Notes under the pieces: model-generated | Databases searched by the model: none | What the model was told of the DNA's origin: nothing | What the model saw: the letters and a program-made list of their open reading frames with translations, nothing else | Origin: Corallococcus soli | Lineage (GTDB): Bacteria > Myxococcota > Myxococcia > Myxococcales > Myxococcaceae | Assembly: GCF_014930455.1 (NCBI RefSeq) | Contig: NZ_JAAIYO010000021.1 | Location: 1-64,000, forward strand | DNA length: 64,000 bases | Direction: 5' to 3' | Program-made: the position numbers and the translations under genes | Shown: one piece after another, positions 1 to 10,600 of the stretch | Position numbering within the stretch: the first letter of the stretch is position 1 | Layout of the letters: every line of letters starts with the position of its first letter

Positions 1-865
1 GGACGTGAAGAAGACGCGCCAAGGCTACCTCTGGACCTTCCTCACCCAGACGCAGCAGGGCGAGTGGCTCATCGGCTACCGCTTCAGCCTGGGCCGGGCC
101 AGCACGACGCCGAAGGACGTGCTGGGTGGCACCCGGGGCGCCCTCGTCGTGGATGCGTACACGGGCTACAACGCGGTGACGCTGCCCGCAGGCCGCGTCC
201 GCGTCGGCTGTTGGGCGCACGTGCGCCGCCGCTTCTTCGAGGCGCTGCCCACTTCGCCCGAAGCCCGCGAGGCCTTGGACTTCATCCTCGCCCTCTACCG
301 CGTGGAGGCCCAGGCCCGCGACGCGGGCCTCGTGCGCACCGACGCGCACCGCGAGCTGCGCCAGCAGAAGAGTGCTCCCGTCCTCGCCGCGCTGCACGCC
401 TGGCTGGAGAAACAGACGCCGCTCCATCCTCCGAAGGGGCCGCTGGGCCAGGCCCTCTCCTACGCCCGAAAACAGTGGGACGCGCTCACCCGATTCGTCT
501 CCGACGCGCGCCTGCCCCTGGACAACAACCGCAGCGAGGCGGCGCTGCGAAAGGCGGCCCTGGGCAGGAAGAACTTCCTCTTCGTCGGCCACGAGGCCGC
601 GGGGGAGAACCTCGCCGGACTCTACGCGCTGGTCGCCACCTGCGAGGCCAACGGCGTCAATCCCGAGGGCTACCTCGCCGACGTGCTGCTGCGTGTCCAG
701 ACGCACCCGAACGCTCGCATCGGGGAGCTGCTGCCGCACGAATGGAAGCGTCTGCGCGCAGCCGACGCATCCCAACGCCTCGCGTCTTAATCCATCGCAC
801 CGCTCGCCAAGCACGCCTCCCGTCCGTCTTCAAGCGATCCGGCACGTCGTTCGCCGGACGGTTAC
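1..865 (+). mobile_element. IS66-family insertion sequence, right part only
   Basis: The element enters from the left edge and carries the 3' part of its transposase gene. I place the right end at about 865 because the sequence there ends in GTTAC. Read inward from the right the end is GTAACCGTCCGGC, and IS66-family inverted repeats usually begin GTAA. The left inverted repeat lies outside the window, so the end is inferred from one side only. A different transposase reading frame begins directly after this point, which agrees with the boundary. If the usual 8-bp target duplication holds, the copy on this side would be AGTCCTTG (866-873). Confidence 0.6.
2..790 (+). CDS. IS66 family transposase (TnpC), C-terminal part
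   Basis: The reading frame is open at the left edge, so the gene is partial. About 262 residues remain of a protein that is usually near 500. This is the DDE transposase subunit of IS66 elements. Visible landmarks are an aspartate in VVDAYTGYNAV (codon at 152), the LDNNRSEAALR block with the likely catalytic glutamate (codon at 536), and the family's C-terminal segment around GHEAAGENLAGLYALVATCE. The accessory genes tnpA and tnpB would lie to the left and cannot be seen. The visible part has no frameshift. A GTG occurs at position 5 but is not a credible start, because homology continues upstream of it. Confidence 0.9.
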   Translation, partial: DVKKTRQGYLWTFLTQTQQGEWLIGYRFSLGRASTTPKDVLGGTRGALVVDAYTGYNAVTLPAGRVRVGCWAHVRRRFFEALPTSPEAREALDFILALYRVEAQARDAGLVRTDAHRELRQQKSAPVLAALHAWLEKQTPLHPPKGPLGQALSYARKQWDALTRFVSDARLPLDNNRSEAALRKAALGRKNFLFVGHEAAGENLAGLYALVATCEANGVNPEGYLADVLLRVQTHPNARIGELLPHEWKRLRAADASQRLAS

Positions 866-1029
866 AGTCCTTGGTGGGTCTGCGCATGAAGCGACCCGGC
901 AGCCGATGGAAGGAGACGACTGGCCAGCATGTCCTCGACCTCCGCTCCCTGATGCTCAGCGAACGCTGGGACTCCCCCATGAATCTCACGCTCGCCCCTC
1001 TGCAACGCCGCATTCAGGCCGCAGCCTGA
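866..1029 (+). pseudogene. C-terminal remnant of a second transposase, interrupted by the IS66 element
   Basis: The frame starting at about 866 encodes some 54 residues ending at a TGA. It includes RMKRPGSRWKETTGQHVLDL and then a segment with SERWD and NLTL. This resembles the extreme C-terminus of myxobacterial transposases, most likely ISKra4-like, where a Lys-Arg-Pro-Gly-x-x-Trp motif is followed by a leucine-rich helix and an Arg-Trp pair. The remnant starts exactly where the IS66 end is inferred, so the IS66 copy probably landed inside this gene. The family assignment is from recall and is less certain than its being a transposase tail. Confidence 0.5.
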
Positions 1030-1030
1030 T

Positions 1031-1143
1031 CGGATGGGAGCCAGTTCCTCTCCATCCGGATTGCGCAGTGGCGCGTTTCGGGCAACTCGTCCGCAGGAAC
1101 GCCGTGTTCCGAGATGCCTTCGGACTCATCTGATTCAGATGAG
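1031..1143. other. Cluster of three hairpins between the IS remnant and the immunity gene
   Basis: Three inverted repeats occur in 113 bases. They are CGGATGG (1031-1037) with CCATCCG (1052-1058), GGAAC (1096-1100) with GTTCC (1106-1110), and a perfect CTCATCTGA (1125-1133) with TCAGATGAG (1135-1143). The last lies 30 bases beyond the stop codon of the minus-strand immunity gene and could end its transcription, although no T-run follows it on that strand. The others could be terminal structure of the older IS. No gene is seen here. Confidence 0.4.
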
Positions 1144-1172
1144 GGTATTCCTCAGAATTGAAGGTTCACATA

Positions 1173-1655
1173 TCAACCTTTGACTTCACGGCTCCACCAA
1201 GGAAGGGGGACTCTCAAAATCGGATCGTACGCATTCGAAAACTGCCAACTCGCGCCCTTCACCAACAGGACAGCCTCATCGAAAAAATCCGCAATCCGAT
1301 CAAAGCCCGATGCTGCTGGCACAGTAAAAATAAGTGTCGTGCTCCCGCCACCATCCAGTCGCCCCCCTATTTCAGCAATTCTTTCTCGCAACAACTTGTA
1401 TTCAGAGCCACGATTCATCTCCTCTTCCGGAAAAAAATACCAGACGCAAAAATTCCCTCCTCTTTTCAAGACCCTGAACTCTCGACTCTCCTCATCAATC
1501 ACCTCAAATTCATCACCTGCCGCCAGTCCCTCAACCATTCCAGGAGAAAGCAACACACGAAATCGATTCTCTCCCATCACCTCCACAGGCACATCCTCAG
1601 TCACATCAGGAACTTCCGGCACACCACGCACGCGCAACTCAACTTGCACTGACAT
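1173..1655 (-). CDS. DUF4265-like protein, probable immunity protein for the RHS toxin
   Basis: This is a 160-residue acidic cytosolic-type protein with no signal peptide or membrane segment. The N-terminal half (VEVMGENRFRVL, then GLAAGDEFEVID, then a basic VLKRGGNFCVW strand) matches my recollection of DUF4265, in which a loop reading 'GDxxxV' precedes a strand with a conserved Gly-Asn/His. The C-terminal half looks like an alpha/beta domain. The ATG lies five bases after the RHS stop, and the ribosome binding site (AGGA) overlaps that stop, so translation is coupled. The position directly after a toxin tip is that of a cognate immunity protein, and DUF4265 proteins are found in such places. 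Base composition is much more AT-rich than in the upstream operon. The start is secure; the immunity role is inferred from context. Confidence 0.8.
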   Translation of the reverse strand: MSVQVELRVRGVPEVPDVTEDVPVEVMGENRFRVLLSPGMVEGLAAGDEFEVIDEESREFRVLKRGGNFCVWYFFPEEEMNRGSEYKLLRERIAEIGGRLDGGGSTTLIFTVPAASGFDRIADFFDEAVLLVKGASWQFSNAYDPILRVPLPWWSREVKG

Positions 1656-1660
1656 ACATC

Positions 1661-4600
1661 CTACTTTCGACCATACGGGGCCCCACAGCTTCCACGTTCA
1701 GCACAGGACATTCCAGGCGTAACTTCCCCACGATTATTCGCAGACAAGTTACAGGCGGCACCTTCAAGACATGTATTGACCTCCTCAAGATTTCCACCAG
1801 CCGAAGCGGGCACATTTCTATGCCCCAAATGCATATCATCTGGATTCACAGACTCCTGACCACAGCGCCAACATTGATACTTCGCCTTGCCACCACCACT
1901 AGACTTAGCCCGCCTAACCAGTTCCCTAGCGCGGGCATGTCCTTCCTCCGAACCCCGGGCCCCAGCAGTAGGACCTCCTCGGCTTGCAGCAACCTCGGCA
2001 GCAGTCGCACCTTCACCGTCCTTTAACACAACGCCCTTACCGCCAACAGGCTGTTCTCGTGCAGGCCTAATAGGATTCGACTTAGCAATGACATCAATCG
2101 TTTTCCCGTCACCCTTGGCTCGCCTGACGCCAACAAGCATACGCTGACCAGTGGCACCACCCGCCCCCCAAGGCTTGATGTCTATATGGCCGCGCTGGCT
2201 CCTCAGAAATGACGGATGCGAACGACTGAAGTAATTGAATTCAGCAAACGTCTCGCCCAATGCCTTCGACGCAGATTTAACTGTATCTTTCGACTGAAGC
2301 GCGAACGGACCCACCTCAACCAGGAATTGAATTCCAGATTCAATCCGGCTTGCCTCAGATCCAGCTACGGTCGTTCCCGAAACAACTCGCTGGCCCGAAT
2401 CCAGAAGAGGCACCAGCCCCGCTGAACTCTCCGCACCTGCAACGCTGTTCCGAGATGGATTTGACTCCATCGGAACAAGGCGGAATGAGAAGACGCGGTA
2501 CACGCCTCCAAATGCTCCGCCGACACCGTCTCGAGGAGGTGTCCAAGCGACATGACCACTTGCGTCAGCTGTTTGCTGCCCGCCTCCCCAATACTGAAAC
2601 CACCAAGCAAATCCCTGACCTACAATATCCTCCGGGGAAGGCAGCGTAAGCGAAGACCCGAACTGGCCACCAAAGCTCCCCATATCGGCTTGACGGCCGT
2701 CTGGATCCGTATACCGAAGAGGATTGGAATTTCCATACAGCCACGCCTGCATTCCCGTGGGCACGTCCAGATAATTCAATGCACCAACAGGGTCCTCGGA
2801 CAGAAAGCGTCCTGTCCTGGAGTCATACCAACGCTGTTGTGCGTACGTCAGTCCTGCTTCTGCATCCCATGCGTGTCCGGTATACCCAATGCTGGCCTGG
2901 GCCGACGTCGGACCGCTTCCTTCACGGTAATTTCCCCACGCATCGTAGCGATGCTGGGTCGCGGTTCCGCTGGACGGAACGCGCTCCACGGCGCTGCCCA
3001 ATCCATCCTGGAGGATGCGCTCCGAGCCAACCGCTACCGTGAGGCCTGCACCGCGCTGATAGAGCACATCGGTAGAGTTCGGCAGGTGCTCTTCGACCAG
3101 TGTTTCGCCACTCCACAGGTACTTCGTGACGGCAGCGTCGACAGTGCGAGAACGCCTCAAACCCGCGAAGTCATACTGGTACTTCACCTGGCGCTGCTGG
3201 TTGCCTTCCGTCCACTCCGCTTCGACCAGCCGCTCTGCGGCATCGAAGTGGAACAACTTCGTGAGGGCTCCACGCTGTTCGCGCACCACTCGACCCGCTC
3301 GGTCGGTCTGGTACTGCGTGACGACCGCGCCGGCAGACAGCTCATTCCGGGTCTCCTTCAAGCCCCCCAGTGCATCATAGACATACGCCAGATGCTCTTG
3401 CGGCTGGGACGCGGCTTCAAAGCCTGCCTCGCTCAAGGCCCCGGCGTAGCCCGTGACCTTCTTTTCAGCCTTGCGAGACCCATCCTTGTACAGCGAATAA
3501 AGCACCGACTGGCCTTCCGGGTACCGCACCCCTGTCAGCCGGTCCGCTGCGTCATAACCGTACTGCGTGGACTCTGTGCTCCCAGGCGTTTCCGTCTGGA
3601 ACCGGTCCACGACCTCCGTCAGCCGGTTGCCCCGCTCATCATAGGTGTAGCGGTAGCGCAAGAAGGGCGACCCGATCACGGCGTTGCAGTTCTCTCGCCG
3701 TGCATCGTGCGTGACGGAGGCGAGCCGGCCCCGGCTGTCGTGGCAGTAGGTGTGCTTGAGCGCGGCGTTGCCGACCATCGCAACCCGGCCTCCTCCCGCT
3801 TCCCACTCCACGTTCAACGCCGTGCCGTCCGCGAGCGTCACCAGGCTGAGCCGCTGCAGTGGCCCCACGTCGTAGTTCACCGTTCCGGACGGCGACTGCA
3901 CGAACTTCAGCGCACCACTGTCGTGGTATCCGTAGGAGATCGTCTCAGCGCCACCGCCAATGCTCTCCAGCCGGTTGCGCGAGTCGTAGACCAGCGAACG
4001 CACCGTTTGCGTGAGCCCCCGGTGCTCTTTCGCGCTCCGAAGCTGATCCAGTCCGTTGAACACGTAGTCGACCGAGTCCAGGTCCTTGAAGACACGCAAG
4101 GCTCCGGAGGCATCCGCCGTGGCCGGCCCGGCGATGAACTTCTCGTGCACCACGCGGCCGCGGCCATCCACCACCCGCTTGACCCGCTCGCTCAGCTCAT
4201 TGAGAACCTCGGGATTGCCGTCGGTCCACGTCGTGGACCACGCCGCCGAGCCCCGCTTGCGCAACTTCTCACGGCCCAGGAAGTCATAGCCGTACGTCAC
4301 CTCGGGAGTGACGGAGCCGGTCGGGGGCTCAATCCGCTTCAGCCGAGCTTGGCCATCGTAGGTGTACTTGAAGTCGCCCAGCCCGGGAGGCGTGACCTGG
4401 AGGAGCTCGTCCCGCGGACCGTACTTGTATTTCCAGAGAGCCTGATCGGCGGAGCCGTACGCGTGCCGCACCTCGGTGGCGTGACCGGCATTGTCATAGG
4501 CGTCAAAGCGGGTGCGGCTGAGGTCAGGGGCCTTCCCAAAGGTCTCCAACTCCGGCAGGCCACGAGCGTTGTACGTCAGCGTCCGCACCCGCGTATCCGG

Positions 4601-7600
4601 TGAGGTCTCCGACCGAAGCAGGCCGTCCGCGTAATACGCATACGTCGTCTGCTCCGGGCCGAAGCGCATCACCTTCACCCGGCCGCTGGTGTCGTAGACC
4701 CAGCGAGTCACCTCCATGGAGCCAAAGCCAAACGGCTGCGTCCGCAGGGGCTTGCCGTCCGCATAGTAATCCCTTGCGTCCTCGGCCCCTGCCTGGGTGC
4801 GCCGGACCATGTTCCCAAGGCTGTCGACCTTGGCGTGGACTGTCCTGCCTCCCTGGTTCTGGTTGTTCATCAACCACGACTCGATGGTCGAACCGTCGCG
4901 ACCATTCCAGGACGTGCTGGTGGTGTACTTGTAGCTGTAGCCACCCAGGGACCAGCTCTCCTCTTCGTTCCGCGTGCGCCCCCGGTCGTCAATCGCGGTT
5001 GCCTGGTCGCGCGCGACCACCTGCACCGAATCGCCTTCGCGGGTTTCCTGCCGCTTCATCCAGGGGCCGTCGTAGCGGGTCCGGATGGAGCGCTCCTCGC
5101 TTGATCCTCCCTTCCAGACCTCGTGCTCCACCATCCCTCGCGCATTGCGCGTACGGGCAATGACCGTGCCTTCGGGTTCGGTCTCCGTCTCGACGCCATT
5201 GCCTGGATAGGCGTAGGTCCACTGCGCCGGGGGTGTCTGGTCATTCAACGTGCGCGACAACAACCGTCCCAGGTCGTCGTAGGTCAACGTCCACGACTCA
5301 TCCTCTCGCGGCCCCGACTGCGTCAGGACATTGCCTTCCGCGTCATGGGTGAAGGCGGTCATGACATTGCCTGGCCAGGTCACGGACAGCAGGTTCCCCG
5401 CGGAATCATATTCACGGCGCGTCCTGCGCCCGGACGGGTCCACCGACTCGACCTCGCGCCCGAGCGCGTCGTAGTCCATGAGGTGGACGGACAGCTGTCC
5501 GTCCACCGTCTCCGTCACGCTCAGGATTCGTCCCTGCGCATCCACTGAATAGGTGCGCACTTCTTCCCGATCCGCGGGCTCCGTTGGCGTCCCGCCCGAA
5601 AGATTGCGCGTCACCTGGATGGTGCTGGGGCTGTCAGGGCTGTCTGTGTACGCGCGCGTCTCCGTCAGCGTCCTGACGCCATTCACGGACTGCACCATGC
5701 GCTCATATCGCGTCACCCGGCCCAGGGCATCGTCGTACGCATAGGTCTCATCCAGGCCTGTTTCGACGTCCAGACGGTGCAGCACCCTGCCCGCCTTGTC
5801 GTACGTCGTCTGAACGTGGATGCCACCATGGCTCTGGGCATTGCTGTCCACAGACAACTCACGGCCCATCGCGTCCGACACCGAGTCCATCACGTGCGGC
5901 TTCGCGAGCGTGCCGAACGTGCGCGTCTTCACCGCGCCCGCGGCATCCAGCACCACCGTCTCGACATCCGCGAACTGGCATGCCTCGTCGCAGGATTCTC
6001 CTGCGCCCTTGGACTCATACGCCCACCGCACCGGCCGACCCAGGGCGTCGTGTTCAATCCGTGTCTTGAGTCCGCTGCTGTTCGTGACTTCGGTGACGTT
6101 GCCGTCCGCGTCCAGCTCATTCGAGTAGAGCGTCTGTCCATTCACCGTCTCGCCCGTCACCCGGCCTGCACTGTCGTACGTCAGCGTATGCCGTCTCCCC
6201 CGTCCGTCCAGGAACGACATCAGCCGCGTGCCCTGGTAGGTGTCGTAGTCCACGACAGCGGACTGGATGCTCAGCCCGTACGTGTAGCGCTCCGCGCGCT
6301 TGAGCCCTTGCTGGTAGTCCGTTGTGTTCGACTGACTGCGTCCCCACCTGCCGAGATTCAGCGTCTGGGTCACGGTCAACGCATCGTCGGCGAGCTGATA
6401 GTCATACGTCCACGACTGGGCCGGCGTGCCGGCCACCGTGCGCGTCAGCAACCGGCCGACGGCGTCGTAGGTGAGCTGGACGTGCGCCCCGGTCGCCAGG
6501 TTCCGCTCGGAAGTGCGATTGCCGAGCACGTCGTAGCCGTATTCCACTTCGTAGCTTCCAAGGCCCCCGGCGCCGACGAGCGTCCGCGTCACGGTGGCCA
6601 CGAGGGGCAGCCCCAAGGCCTGCGTCTCGTGGCCGGAGTACGTGATGGCGTTGCCTGTCGGATCCTCGCCGCCCTGGACCACGCCATCCGGATCCGGGAA
6701 CTGCTGCGCCGAGAAGACGACCTTCGCCGTCGCGTCCGTCACCGTGACGCCCGTGGGGTCGCCAGCGGCCGACAACGGCCGGCTCACGCTGGCCATGCCG
6801 TGGCCCGTGGCCACCGCCATGCCCAGGACCCGACCCGTCTGGGATTGACGCTCCGTCACGGACCAGAGCGCCCCATCCGTTGCCCCCGGCACCGGATGGC
6901 TGTTCGCTGGCGCGGCCTCCAACGTCACGGCATCCAGTTGGAGACGGGGGTTGAGGGTGTTGCGCAGCGCACGCCCACCGGGTGTCCCAGACACCTCCAC
7001 CTGTACCGGTCCCCCCCGGACATCACTGCCCCACTGCACCGTGCTCGGGCCCAGCCCCGGCACATGGGTCGCGTTCGTGTTGCCATACGCGTTGAGATCG
7101 AGCGCCACGTCCACGCCATCCGGGCGCTTGACGGTGCGCGCTTCCTCGGTCGCTGAAACAATGCGCCAGCCCGGCGCGGGCATCCCCGTGCCGACCACCG
7201 ACGTGACGACCTCCAGGGGGTCCACGTGCGGGTACGTCCCCTGTTGCGACTCGCGCGCGTACGTTGCCTGCCACTGCACCACGGGCGCTCCCCCCGCGGG
7301 CGGGCTCAACATCAACCGCGCCGTCGTCACCTCGTTGGAGGCGCTCCAGAGGGCGTGTCCGCGCAGCTCCGTGGGAAGCGGCACATAGCCATAGTCCCAG
7401 ACCTGCGTCGCGGGCAGCGCGGAGCCCCGGGTGACCGTGAGCAGGTTGCCGCGCTTGTCGTGCGTGAAATCCAGATGGTGCAGCATCTGCTGTGAGGCCT
7501 TGACGCGCACTTCCACCGTCTTCAGCAGCGCGAAGTCCTGGTTGCGCGCCATGTTGCGCAGCCGGTACGCCACGGTCTCGTCGCTGGTGTTGATGTCCTC

Positions 7601-10600
7601 ATAGGTCATCTGAAGCTGGAGGCGTCCCGGCGTGCGCTCCACCGTCTCCACCAGATTGCTCTTGGGCTTGTAGGTCAGCCGGGTCCATCCATCATCCCCA
7701 GACGCCCGCCCGTGGCCGTCATGGAAGCGATCCAGCAACCAGCGTCGGTGCCAGTCTTCCTCGAAGCCCCGGGCCCGTGTCTTGAATTCGTAGACGAAGC
7801 CCTCCGCCGTCGTCACGCGGGCCAGCTCCTGGCCATCACGCTTTTCCACCGACAGCTCCATGCCGTGGGAGCGGTCCGTGAGGCAGCCGGACGCGGTGCG
7901 CGCGTCTTCGTCCACGGAGGCGCAGTCAGGGAAGTCGTATGCCTGTCCCGCCACCACCACCGTGTAGCGCCCCACCCGCTCTTCCTGCACGAAGCCTTCG
8001 TAGTTGTTCGTCCAGCCGACGCCCGTGGGGGTCACGAGGCTGCTCTGGTTGTTGTACGTCCGCGCGAAGCGGACCACCTCCGCGAGCTGCGGCACGGAGA
8101 AGTCCTCGTGCTCGAAGGACAGGTGCCCGTCCGCCACGTTGATGCCCTGGACGGTGAGCTGTCCCGGCGCGCGCGCGTTCACACCCTCGAAGCGGCCGCG
8201 CGGCCGGCCCAGCGTCTGGACCAGTTGCCTCGGCTCCGGAAGGACCACGTCCTGCAGCAGGTAGAAGCGCTTTGACTCCACCCCCGAGCCTGGCATCGAC
8301 ACCAGGTGGGCGGGAATCGGCTGCTGGAAGAGCCGGGCCCCGTTGAGCCCGAACTCCTCCTGCTGCTCCAGGTCGTCCTCGGCCAGGCCTCCGGCGGCCT
8401 CCTGCACGTCGTAGGTTCCATCCGGCAGCAGTCGCACATCCGCCTGGTTCACCACGCTGCCCGCGTCACACTCCTTCGACGTGCAGACCTTCACCGTGCC
8501 GGTGTGGATGACGCCCGGATCCAGGGCGAAGTGCGCGGTGGCCGGCAGGGAGATGGCGCGGTCCGTGACGGAGGTGCCCCCGGTCCCTGTCTCCACCGAG
8601 CGCTGCGCCGTGAAGGCACTGCCCGCCGTCAGCAGGTCCACGCGAGGGGCCATGCCCATCAGGTTGAAGCGGTAGAGGACGTTCTCCGCGTTGCCACTGA
8701 GGTACAGCTCCACGTACAGCAGGTCGTTGGCGGCCAGGACGTCGTCGATGAATTCGTTGTCACACGCGCCGGAGATGGACTCGGCGGTGACCTCGAGCTC
8801 GCACTCCACGCCGTACTGGTCGCTGCCGAAGCGGACGACATAGTCGCCAATGGGCGTGGTGGCCCGGCCGGGCTCTGGCTGCAGCATCTCCGCGAGGAAC
8901 TGGTAGGCCAGGTCGTCCGAATCCGCTTCGGCCTTCTCCCCTTCCAGGACGCGCGAGTCGAGCGAGCCCTGCGCGGTGACCTTCGGGTCGGTGAGCTCCA
9001 CCACCTGGAACTCGTGTTCGCGGGCGGAGTCGTAACGCAGCACCCGGAAGCCGTCCGGATCCAGGCCCGTGTAGACATTCTTCAGCCCCACCGCGCGCGC
9101 GGGGAGCCCGGGGGGATGGTCGGCGATGGCTTCCGTGAAGTCGGGCGGGGGCGCGTTGCGCTCCTCCGGGCGCAGCACGCCGTCGCCGTCCCGGTCGCGG
9201 GGGAATACCTCGTGCCCCACGACGTGCAGGTAGTAGTTGGCCCTGGGCAGGCTGCCCAGGTTGATGCGCTGTCCTGACGGCGTGACGATTCGCATCGTCG
9301 CCTGGAGCGCGGCGGAACCCCGCCCCGGGACCACCCCGAACTGCGCCACCGCCGGCTCCTCCACCGCCGACTGCGTCACCCGCACCACCCGCCCCGCCAG
9401 CGGCGGCACCCCTCCGGGGACGTCCTCCAGGTCTCCCTGGCGGAAGCACGCCACGGTCTTCGTGAGCTGACTCGCCGTGCCCGGGCCATAGGCGGAGCAG
9501 GTCTCCAACAGCCGCCCCGAGATCCCCTCGTCCCGCAGAAAGTCCGGGCTGCACGGCGGCTTGCCGCCATCCGCGCCCGGCTCCCGGCACGACGCCGTGC
9601 CCCCGTCGACCCGATCCTCCGGCAGGCCCGCGTCCACGGGCGTCTCACGCACGCCCCCATCCTCCGAACGCCACTCGACCGGCGCGAGCGTCCGCACGCG
9701 CCAGTGCGTGTCCAGGTGCACGTAGGTGTCCCGCGTGGTCGCGGCGCCGCCCGTGCGCACAAGGGTGGGCGGCTGGTCCTGCCGGACGCCCTCGGAATCC
9801 GCGCTGCGCCACACCCGCACGTCGATCTCCGGCGGGTAGAGGTACACCGGCGCGTTGATGCCCAGTGCCGCCACCGAGCAGCGCGACAGCCGTGCCGGCT
9901 TCCCGAAGTCGTCGACCACCAGCGGTCCCAGCTCATCATCCAGCGCACAGCGCCCTTTCGCGTCGAGCTGCTGCTGGGTGATGGCCGGCACCTGGATGCG
10001 CGTCATGCCGGTGTGGCCCGTCGCGTGGTTCACCGCCACGACCACCAGCGGCTCCCCGGCCGTCAGCCGGAGGAAGTTCGTGCGGTTGTCCCGGCACTCC
10101 GTCTCATAGAAGGCGCGGTCCGCCCCCTCCACGGACTCGGGCGCGGGTGCGCTCGGGTCCTGCTGGATGGCAGGGTTGAGTTCGAGGCAGCGCTCCCGGA
10201 TGACCCGCTTGAAGGGCGCCGTCGGTCCCATCCGCACCCGGGCGTAGTGGCCCTGCGCATCGCGCTTCCCGGGCTGCTGCACCGCGCACTCGGTATAGGG
10301 CACGCCCACGGTGAACTGGGCGATGGGGCGCTCCAGGTCATCCGCGCGGAAGAAGTGGACCTCCGTCCGGGGGATGTCCGCGTTCGCGATGGACGCGTAG
10401 CCGCCCTTCTCCGCGTCGTATTCACTGACGTCCTCCGCGGCGCAGTCATGCCGCAGCGCACGTCCCTCACGGTCCACGAAGTGGAGCGCGCCATGCAGCA
10501 GACGGGCGTCGACGAGGATGTCCGCGCGCGTCTGCCGGCCCGAAAACGCCGTGAAGGTGGGGGAGCAGGCCGGGTAGCTGGCCATCACCAGCGACTGGAC

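Noticed and set aside
1639-1839. Small minus-strand frame across the RHS stop and immunity start
   Set aside because: It overlaps the zinc motif region of the toxin tip in another frame and has no ribosome site or homology.
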